From Sisyra terminalis (Eukaryota; Arthropoda; Insecta; Neuroptera; Sisyridae), in contig OY292274.1 in the NCBI GenBank assembly GCA_958496175.1, positions 44,278,630-44,342,629 of the forward strand: DNA of 64,000 nucleotides, written 5' to 3'. The notes beneath the pieces are model-generated. The model did no database searches and was not told the DNA's origin. It saw nothing but the letters and a program-made list of their open reading frames with translations. Positions 43,601 through 55,600 of the stretch are shown here, piece after piece. The position numbers were made by a program, and so were the translations under genes. Each line of letters starts with the position of its first letter. Position 1 is the stretch's first letter.

Positions 43601-46600
43601 TTTTGGAAATTAGCCAACGTATTTACCTATGAAAGGGCGAGGGCGTAAAAAGGTCGCATGCATCATATTGGAACTGAGTAATTTTTCTAGAGTAAATTAG
43701 CCTTGTAATTTGCAAAACGGAAAACTTTTTACTGCGTTCTGAATATTCATTAACCGAGTTAATCGTGAAATCATCATTATTTTCACGTATTAGAACGTTA
43801 CGAAAATATTAAATGTTTGATGTGGTGGATCTAAGCGGATTTATTAAAAAAATTAAAGTAGCATTTCCTTGGAAAATTGATAAAAAATTGCCCATTTTTT
43901 ACGTTTTTTGTTGTTGAACTTTTTTTAAGAGATTGTGAGGAAAATTTTTTGTTTTCATTTTTACGTTTAAATTGGTAAGTCGGTGGTGTGCATCGATGCA
44001 GAACCAAGTGGTATTCGAAAAAAGTACTTGTGTATAGCTACTTGTTGCACTGACATTGATATTGCATATACACGGTCGCGGTTAATTGGTCACAAGTTCA
44101 CATAACAATGCCACTTGACCATGGTACGATGAATCTTTCATAAGATACCAGATTTTGAACACAATTTAATTATAAATTAAATCCTAAAAACTGATAAAAC
44201 TCACAAAAAATATTTAACTTTTACTTATTTAAAAAACACCTTTAATTTATTTAAAAATTTTGATTAAATTTAACAACTTTAGACACTTTAATTTATATTT
44301 ATATGTAAGTAACATGCAGGATATAAAAGGTAAATTATTAATTACAAATTCTAATTTAAGTTGAACTTGGGAATAGGATACATACAAACAAGTAGATATT
44401 AACTAGAAAAAGAATAAAAAAACATGTTTGATGTAAACGACCGAGATTTATAAATAAGTATATATAAAACATCCTATTGATGTGCGTCTTACAATGTCTA
44501 AGTCGTTTGAAGTATTTGAGATATTTTTACTTATTGAAAGATTCGAGAATATTTCATTCTTTTCTATTTTTATGAATTTCAGAATTGGAGACAAAAAATA
44601 TTAAAATAGATTAGATTACGACTGTTTCCAATTACCTGCACTTTTTTGTTCATACTTATTTTTATTTACCGTTGCTTTATAACTACCAAGGTTTTTAGCA
44701 ACTTTAGGGCTAACAAAAATCTGTAAATTGAGAAATATCAAAAATTTGCTTGATACGAGATTCAAACCGAACATCTGCCAGTTTTGAAACGGTCACCTTG
44801 ACTACTCGGCCACCAGTGGGCTTTCATACTCAATTATATTTGTTTAATGAAAATGTTTTCAATTGTGTTCTTAGCAATTTGTTAAAAACCAAACAGAACC
44901 TACTATTAATTTTTTCATATAGATCAGTTGTTTGTCGAAAAAAATAAGAATTAAAAAATCAAATACTTTAAAAATACTACGTTGCGAAAGAAAGTTGTCT
45001 ACATTTCTTTCCAGCAAAATATAAGACCTCCATCCAGAACTGTCAGAAAAAAGTAATTTATTTAATTTAAAGTAACTTCATTTCTTCAAAGTATCTAAGC
45101 TACTGCATCTTAGTTCCTTTATTTTTTGGCGGAAAGTAACTAGTATCTCAATTATTTTTTTAAAAAGGACTGTATATTGAAACATGAAAAAGCATCTCAG
45201 TTACTGAAGAATATTTAAGATCATAAAAAGTAACTAAAAATAAAGTATTCAGTAAATAATAAAATAGGTTACCTGACTTTACAAAATAATGCTCTTTTTG
45301 TGATTTTTTTGTTTTGGCAAACTTTTGCTGTTTTATTTTTATTCACTCAAATCAGCCATATATTTTTATATATTGTTCTGTTTTGTTTTGTTCTATAAAA
45401 TTAAGTATATAACTCTTGCATTATTCTACTATCGTTTAAAACGTGTTGTATTTACAAGGGATTAGATATGAAATAGATTATTTGATTACTTAACAACTTT
45501 ACCCAATACGATACGATACGATACTCACGTACAAAGTAACTAAAAATGTATCTTAAAGAGAAACTTAAGATAAGTATTTAAGTTCCTTTTTTAAGAGAAA
45601 AGAGATACCCAAAGTAACTTTGGATATGTCTTGAAAGCGTAACTTATCTAGTATCTAGATACTTCAGTCATACTATAGTTGAGAATGGAAATGTCGGCAC
45701 AGTAGAATTTGTGGATATTATAAGGAAATGATGGAACATTGCAAAATACAAAGAACCTTTTAATTGGAAAAATTAAAACAAATCTATTTGGACTTCCTTT
45801 TTGATCCATCATTGACAAGAAATTATCATTTTTGGAAGTGGTCATTCTTGTAGTAAAGAAATTTCAAATGCATTTCTTAATACCACGATAGGTATAATTG
45901 AATAACTGAGTTTTTATTGATGTATTACCCCAATGGGGGGTTGCACACCATTTATACACTTTTCAATTCCCAATTAATGATATAAAATAATAAAATTATT
46001 AAATGAGCACCTAGTGTGTATAGGCTTGGTACAAAAACTAAACTTGGTACTAATTAACTAACTTAAACTTACTTACTAACTCATTTACTAACTTACTTAA
46101 CTAACTTAAACTAAACTAACTTGGTACAAACAAAATAGGTTTGGTCAATAATTCTCACTTAACCTATAATTTCTGCATAAAAATTTTTCGATAGAAATAT
46201 ATATTTTTAAACATTATGTATAGGATAGTTTTTCAAAATTTGCCATCCTTTTGTATCATCATGCCAATTGTATACAAATATTAATGTAAAATGATGCATT
46301 TTAAGAACTATTAACGACTAATTTTTTTTTTGTTTTCTGCAATTGAGTATTAATACCTATGAAGATATAGTGTTGACTATGTTAAGTATACATAGCATAC
46401 TACCAAATCGTTGTTTTGAATTAAAATATTTTTACTTTATTTTTGATTTTTTTTCAAGTATTTAAGTCTACCGCTATTAATCTGCATTCACCTCATAAAA
46501 CCTCCCTTATCGTATGGTCATTAATAGTTTCAACCTTTTATACTTATATTTTCTTATATTTTTTAGTTGTTTATTATATGTTGGGATCATTGGGACTCTA

Positions 46601-49600
46601 AAACATGAGAAAATAACAATTTTAATATTTTCGGTCATCAAATCATTCAATAGCTTTCAGGTGCTGATACTTAATAATACTGAAGTCACTATTAAACATT
46701 TATTACTATTAAAGATTAGCTGACATAAAACTGCAAAATTTAATGTCTTCTATTAATGTCTAATAAAACCGTTTCTAAATGGCTTTAAACATGCAATTTC
46801 GGATAGTTTAATGAAGCTTTTATTTTATTCTAAAATCTACTTGACAGAGAAATATAGCAAATGTAATATTATGATTAATCAACACATTTTAATGGGAATT
46901 AGAAAATATTAAATACCCGTAACTACTATGATAAAAGTTTTTCCTTTCCTAAATTCTGTTTAATTTCGTAAATACATACGAGTATAGGTAGGTATTTCAA
47001 TTAGAAAAGACTTTGCTGTATTTTTGTAAGAAGTTTTTTTTAGATATTCCTAGGTTTAAATTTGATTTAAAAATTGGTTTTATCTTCAGCTTTAATTTAG
47101 TGATAAAAATGTATTATTAGTAAATGTTAAAAAATGCATTTTCTTATCAATTGTACGGTTTTTTTGAAACAAAAATAATTAATAAAACTAAATAATTTAA
47201 AGTATTACCTGAGCTAATGTTGCAACTGTAATTCCAAAAGTAAGTGCAATTCGGACATAAGCATCTGCTTGTTCTGCTCCTTGGCTAGTCGTTGATCCAA
47301 CCCCAATGAAAACCAGTAAAAAAGTTCCAATAAATTCTGCAATCACTTGTCGAAAAATGTTGCGATTCTGGAACACATCTCGAACACCAATCATTTTATC
47401 CATATCTACAAAAAAAAACAACAAATTTTGAATACACAAACCTTCATAAAACCTAATTACATGTGAGGGGCCCCTCGAATTTTTATGAAAAATTTGATAA
47501 CATATTTTACGTTTACAATGTACATTGTACATATAATATAATCTTAACATATTTGAATATTTACTTTTTATGCAATACAAATTCAAACAATCTCATTACC
47601 GAATGCAATTACTTAACTTAAAATAAAAATCAATTGCGTATAAATAATCTATATTATTTACTGTTCTAAACCTACACAAAAACAATTAAATATTTATCGC
47701 AAAATCCAAAATTTATGATCTTCTCATTAAAAATTCAGGAATCAAGACTTGGAGCGTAATCAAAGGAGTAGTAGCCTACACAATTTTCTTTAGTTTTCTG
47801 TTGGTTTTTCTTCGAACAGGCTATGCAATTAGATGTTTGATTTTTCACTAATCGATACGTCGTGGACGGGGAGTGCCAAACAAACCGGCAATTTTCATAA
47901 AATTCTCATAAATTTTCTGATGTAGGTAGTTTGCATAAAATCATCGCAAAATAGAACGAGCCGGAAAACTCGACCGGAACCTCATAAGAAAATTTAATTC
48001 TTTGACCTCTTTACTTATTTTTTAACGATAAGTAGCAACCTTGGAAAACAGTGGTAAGTTTAAGAATATGGAAAAACAATTTTAAGAAATAAATCAAATT
48101 GGTACCAAATGACGGTACCTTTGAGAAACTTCAACTTGAGATTTAGATTCTATCAATAAAATTATAATTACGAAAACAAAATATGGAATATGATCTAAAT
48201 GGATGTTGTTTAAATTTTATCTGGCTTTGAAATAGGAAATAAAATTTAACAGCAATTTCATATTTTCTTTAGTTTATTATTTAGTATGACATAACTGTTT
48301 ACCATAATCTTTGTCACGCTTCTTAAGTTAAATTTTACAAATCATTTAGTTTTATAGCTACGCGTGATATATTGAAACAATATAAAGGCTATTGTTTTTG
48401 TTTATACCTTAGTACTTACTTTATTTGTTTTTAAATTTTGCTTTAGCTATTAACTTTGAGCAGATTACTTAAAAATAAAAATAGATTCGTTTTTCCGTTC
48501 TATAAGTGTGTCAAAAATCATTTTGCTTCTAATTAATTACTTGAAATATTATTTAGAATTAATTTTTAATTTTCCATGTTTTGCTGTAACGTTTGTATTG
48601 GATCATAGGCAGAGATTCAAATTTGTCAATAAAAAACAAAATTCTTTTATACAAAATATGACCCTATGGATTGAAACTTTCGGGTTGGTTTAGTAAATCA
48701 TCTATCGCAGTGTTTCTTCTGGTCTGCGGATTCCTGGGAGTTTATGAGGACCTACATATAAGGGGGTCCGCAGTTTCATAATTTTTAAAAAATAACTTAT
48801 TTTCTTATTCTATTAAGAAGTTACAATAGTTACAACAACTATTTAATTAATAACGTTGCTTTATAATTGTCAATGTTTTTGGCACCTCTAGGGTTAATAA
48901 AAACCGTTAAACCGAGAAATATTGAAAATTTGCTCGATACGAGAATCGAACATCTACCAGTTTTGGAGCGGCCACCTTGATCACTCGGCCACCAGAAGAC
49001 TGTTGTCTTATAGTAATAGGCTTGAAATTATTATTTTTTCCTAAGTATTATTGAATATTATTCCAAATTAAAATTATTGTTGTTTGAATATAATAGACAA
49101 TCAAAAGGTTTGTGAGTTTTATATTATTATATTTTATTTTATTATAAAAAATCACAAGTAGTTTTTTATTAGTTATTCAGTTAATATGGTACAAGGTAAA
49201 CTTAGCATGAATGCCAGGTCATAAGGGTATCAAAGGTAATGAAAAGGTTGACGCCCTTGCCCGGTAAAGATCCCCAAAAGTCTAAACAGGCCCACAGCAT
49301 ATACTTAGCGTCACAAAATCTGTAGTGAAAAATACAATCAAAGAATGGGTTTATAAAAACCACTGCAAAACATAGAAAAATACCATGAGACAAAAGCACA
49401 GTAAAAGATGATAGGAAAACCATTACAGAAACTAAATATTGAAATACTAGGTCATACAAAAACAGGTCATGTGGAATGAAGAAGCACCTGCATACAATGG
49501 GATTACATGTGGATGATCCAAAATGCAGGTTCTGTTAGGCAGAAGATGAAACCACTTCTCACGTCTATGGGAATTCAGTACTCTGAGTGAATGGAGACCT

Positions 49601-52600
49601 GGGTATCAACAGAGGTATCATCTGGGAGAACAGAGGGTATCAAGCTCTGGAATTGAAATTGTCAAAAAGCTCTTAATGCGATGAGTGTTGAGGTTCGCCC
49701 AGCTGCTTGGTCTTAACTAGGTGAAGTAGGGACCTAGGAAGCACATTAAGTTTTGAGGCTACAGTTTTAAGCTCAACTAATCTTATCCTGGACACCCCAA
49801 CTTTTTGAAAAAAAGAAGTTAATATGGCATACGAATCTATGCCAGCGACTAATAGTTTAAAAAATTTAACGATATTAAGCAGTTCAGTTTAAGATAGTCC
49901 CAAATTGTTACAACGACTGTTCTGTCTAGATATTAAAACGTTGTTAAAAGAAAACAGAAAAAAACTTTGGTATAAATTAAAATAATCCTAAAACTGAAAA
50001 CTATACACCAACTAATCAAGCAGCACTTTTTGGAACTGCACTAAAAGTGCAGTTTAATTACATATTTATTAATTTTTTTCATATTTTGAGCTGTAGCTAT
50101 TGCCTGTTTGGTTAGTTTTAAATTAAGGGAAAAATTAAAGGAAATGCCGATTTAACAAATTTAATTTGTTCAGCAACAAGTATATTTTCAAAAGTTTGAA
50201 AAAGCATTTTTTCAAATAAATATTTATTGACGTAATATCGTTTTATAATTTCCAATAAAAGCTTACTGTTTTCATGTAACCTTTTTTAGTTCTAATCTTA
50301 CTACAAATCAAATGCTTTAAAATTTAAATGGAGCAAACATTTTCATAACGCATTAATATTTAACCGACCAATAATTACAAATGGAAAATTCTCGTTAATT
50401 GAGTAGGGAAAAAACGTAATGATATAGCCGCAACAGACAACATGACATAAATTTATTTATTTAAATTAGAAAAAAATAATGGATGTACCATTTTAACATG
50501 CATTTGGCCATTTATTTATACAATCAGATAATAACATAAAAATACATAGGGAAAATTATCGTTTAACTGCATCATTTCCGTGCATATTTTTACTTCATAC
50601 GTTATAATTGTAGTTATCGATTGAGGTAAAAAAGCGAATTAGTAAATTTATGATTATCTTTGATTTAGGTGGCGTCGTAATTGGTATTAACATTGTACAA
50701 AATACACATCGCTTAAAGCCAATTTATCGTTTCAGATTAAGAATTATTCTGCTACTGTATTTGAAATATCAATATGTAACACATGTATATACACATTCTA
50801 AATACTTTAGATAACAGGTTGAAAAATATCATTATCTAAGCCACATTTTGATTTGGATTAAAATAATCTTAGAATGTAACAGGATTTATATGATAACAAT
50901 TAGATCATTATTATTATAAAGATATTAATTAATTACATAGATGATCATAAAGATTATAAACTAGTTGAACTTACAATCTTTTATGCTCTTATTATTCATT
51001 GTATAAACAATTTAAGATTTAATATTAACCAAACAAATATTCCTGTTCGGATCTGGATCAAAAAGAAATCACGAATTTTCCGTAGAGAACTGAACCGTAT
51101 GATACTTCACGAAAAAACAAATATTTAAATTACAATGAAAAATTTGAACCAGATTATCGCAATGCAGTTAGTAAACTTTGGATTGTTTGTACCTACGTAC
51201 GAAATATGAAGTTAAATAAAAAAAATGTTTAATTACTTAATCATCTTCTTCAATAAAGATAAAAAAAATCCTTGAACAATATGTGATATCGCGTTGGAAT
51301 AAAGGCGAGGAAATAAACTGAAGTAATGGTTAACTTACTTATATATATACATTTTGGCTGATTAATTTCAGTAGAAGGATTTAAGAAAGGAAACTCAATT
51401 ATTTTCAAAGTAAAGAACTAAAACTTTTCTATACATTTTCAAGACATATTTTGTAGAAATTATAACGCCTATTATTTTAAAGATTTCCTTTTCCTGGGTT
51501 TTTAACTGTAATTCTTGAATTTTCTTATCGATAATCATTTTTAAAAATAAAATTTAAAAATTCAAAGATATGGCATGTTATTTAAATTGTATAATATATT
51601 TTTTTCAAAACAATGCACGTCAAAATTTGAACCTTAATTTGAAAGTTTAGTTGCCTGATCTTCTAATATAAGGCATTTTCTCAAAATTTCTGAAGTCAAG
51701 TACTCAATTTTTAAATAAATTCGAAAACTAAGAATTAATGTTTTCAATGAAAACAAAAAATGATATTTAAAATTTAATTTTCCTGTTCACATCTTTTTTA
51801 TAAGATGTTAACAATTCGATAGTCGAATAGAAAAACCACTGTTGGGATATTTAATAAATGATTTAATCTACCCCAGGGGGAGAAGGACAAACTAAATACG
51901 GGTATGATCGACAATATTTTTTTCTTATTTATACTCGATCGGTTTCGAAAAATGCGTAAAATAAAAAAATACAATTTTAAAGAGAGAATGAGTAAAGTAC
52001 GGGTGTACTAGAAGCACTATTTGGAAATCAGTAATATCCGTTGTGGAATAGATGCATGTTTAATTTTAAATTCAAGTTTCATTATCTGCTAAATTTTAAG
52101 CACATATTTTCAATTAAAAGATTTGAAATGTACCTAAAGAATTATTTAAAATTACTGCGATCGACTATCGATCTGTTCGAGATTGACCGTTTTCTCACCC
52201 CTGATCTACCCTATAATTGTCGCTTAAGCTTACGGAGTATAGATACAAGGAGTCCGGACATAATGTTAAAAAATGACACCAATTTCAGGTTCAGTGTCAT
52301 GATATGGCACTGCCACAAGAGTGTTTATAGTAGATACTAACTTATGTTACCATAGCTACCTTACAGAAAGTATATAGTTTCGATTTAAGTTAGTACTACA
52401 TACACACTAACAGCGGCGCCACATCTTGTTTCATTTCCATTCATGTTTCGCAAGATTAGAATACCTTCTTAAAACCTTAGTGGGTTTTGATACGTTCCGA
52501 ATACAAGCGATAGAAATGAGAACTAGAATTTAAGTTTGTTATTGTGTATATAAATATTGTGAAAAAGTCTACACCGTTCGAACTCCTTGTATCTATACTC

Positions 52601-55600
52601 CATGCATATGCTTACTAGTTGATGAGTGATTATTTTGGTTTACTCCGGAAAGGTAACCGAGATAAGTTAGGATAATGATGGAAAGTTGGGGACTGAACTT
52701 CATGGGTTCTATCTAAGCAAAAGAACTATGGTTTCCAAATTGTAACTAAAGTGATCGAAAATCATTAGACGAATTCTAAATTGGTTTGAGAATAGAAAAT
52801 ATTCTTCTCTTTTTCACCCAATTGGCGAAAACCAACAAAAAATTTTTTGCCCAAATACCATACCATGCTGGTATCAAAAGTAACAAAGAGATAAAAGGGT
52901 TTACAACGGTAGATTCGAATATGCCATTTATGGGTAAGGGATTGGCTATAGGTGCCCACTACTAAACCGAATAGCAGAATGGACTAAAATGAAGAAATAA
53001 AATCCTGGAATAACTACTCAGGAGACATATTCTCAAAGGTTATGATAAAGTAACCTTTGAAAAACCACAATTTAAACTAAGGAGAGAAGAATATCAAAAT
53101 GCTGGTAGACCTATTAACAGGATACTTTTACTTAAGAAAGCATCTCTATCGGGGTAAATACTGAGTCAAGTTCATCCAGAAAACGAAACAGGGAGAGGAA
53201 ATTACCTCCCGCGTACTACTTAACTGTCCAGCTATGACTAAACACCGTCTCAGCTCTGTTAGGCCGCTTGGACATAACTTGGGAATATACATAAAGATCC
53301 AGCTAAATGTCTCCTGAGATTTATCTCAAAAGTAGATCTGACCGATTGAAATTAGAAGTAAAGCTAAGGCGTCTAAGCTCTTTTAGGACGCAGTGCAAAG
53401 GAACTCTGAGGAAAGGCCCAACAACGATGAAGAAGAGAAACTATAGCTTGACTTCAACTTGTTCAAATTTTTTAGTATACTCAATAGTTAAGAATCTTAA
53501 TACTTGTTTTTCGTGCCAGAAAAAAATCAATACTTAATCAAACTTAGTGTAATATTAATATAAATCATGTCAATAATAACAAGAACTATTTTTTTTCTTG
53601 TTATTATTTAAATAATTATTTATTAGTAAAAAAATGATAAAAATCTGAAACAAATTTTATTGAAAAATAGTAAATACCATTTGTTAAAGCTGGAAGAACT
53701 TAAAAAAAAGGAAGAGAAGAATTAGAATTGCAGACGATATTTTTTTATTCTGGATAGTAATAAAGATTACCTACTACTAGATTACTACATATCTACTAAA
53801 GATTAATTCTAGATACGATCCTCGTATCGGGCAAATTTTCGATGTTTTTCGATTAAGGATTATTATTAGCCCTAGAGAGGCTACAGATCTTAATAGCTAT
53901 AAAATAGCGGTAAATAACGATTTTAAAAAAAAAAAGTTATGCAAATTAATTCCTATTGAAAGGCCTTGCTGAGAATAAGTGACGCTGGGAGGAATGCAGA
54001 ATAAGGATGCAGGAATTGACGGTATTGTTGAAGGTTGAGTTGACGGTATTTTTGAATTTGACGGTATTATTTAGTTTTGTGTGATAAATATGTGGTATTT
54101 TAAAGTAATTTTTAATCAAAACATTGAAAACATTGTATATTTAGTAATTATGTAATTTTCATGAATAATTGTACAAATTATAACAATTGTGTCTCTATGT
54201 TTTATTAACAAAAGTGGTGAATACCACTGTGAAAGAAAAAGAAAAACGAAACTAAAATTAATTTATTACCAATCAATCGAAGCGAAAAATTGACGTAGTT
54301 TTACTTCTATGTTATTTAAGGAAATAAATCTAAAGTAAATAGTTATTTTTTATCAACTGTAAAACAGTATAATTAAATACAATTCATCTTTGAACAAAAT
54401 GTCAATTTATAAAGTTCAATTAGTGACACGTCGCACACCATTTACATTATTCTTTAATAAAATCATTTATTATGGCAATTTTTCCGTCATTAGCCTATAG
54501 TCAATTACTGTCAAGTTAATAAAAATTGAAATTAACTTAACAATGTTCATATATCGATCAAAAAAAGGTTCATCAAATGCATTCTTCAACTTTCTTCCTA
54601 TTTACAAGATGTTCATTGAAACTCTCTATAAATGGTTAATACAACTAAAACCCATCGAAAATCATTAAGTCCATTGTTTAAATAAGAAAACCTTTTTTGC
54701 TTAAAATTCGATTTACATAAGGTAATAATAGTTTTACTAACTAAAAAATATTACACAAAAGACAACTTTTATTGGTAAAAATCGAAAGTAGAGTTTAGCT
54801 AAGAAATTTGGAGCATAAAATTTTCTATTTAAGATTTCAAGTTTTTCCTCTCGACCAAAAAAAAAAACGTTGTAACATTGAGATACCTACTAATGGGAGA
54901 GTTGAATATTGTCGATAAATATTTTCAATGGATTTGAAAAAAAAGTTCAATATAATAATATATACGTAGTCCCGCAAATGCCTATTTAGCACGCCATATA
55001 ATGCATAGGCATGCAGTCGACTTATATGCTAAATCGTTGATAGATTCGGATCGCAGCATGCCATGAAAACAAAACCAGCCAATCACCAAACGAGAAAAAT
55101 TCAAAAAAAATACAACTTAATATTTCAATAATTGTAGTTCAAAAAATGACCTAAAATTTTCAATCGATCAAATTTTTTTTTCAATCACAAATAGTTCAAT
55201 TTCATGGAACTATATCTATAACATTTTTCTCTTTTGTCTTTAAACTTATTGTTACGAAAATAAACAATTATTTAATATATTAATATTTCAGCTGCTAACA
55301 CAATAATAATTGTAATAATTACAATCATAACAAGAGAATAAAAAAAAAAATTCAAGGAGACAATTTCGCGCTTTTTCTTCTCTCTTTTCAATTGATACAA
55401 TAAACAAATTGAAAATGAGGATAAACTAATTCATTAACACGTTTTTCACTGCTTTTGATATAAACATTCATTAATTGTCCAAGAAATTATTACCTTTGAT
55501 ATTCAAATATGAGTATGAATGACAAACATCTATTTAAAATAGTGTACTTATTTAATTGTTTCAGAATTAAATCGGAGGTAAAAGACTGTAGCAATTTCTA

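Noticed and set aside
52041..52340. 99-residue frame at 52041
   Set aside because: It runs across the end of the MITE at 51874-52203, so it is a chance frame in a non-coding element.
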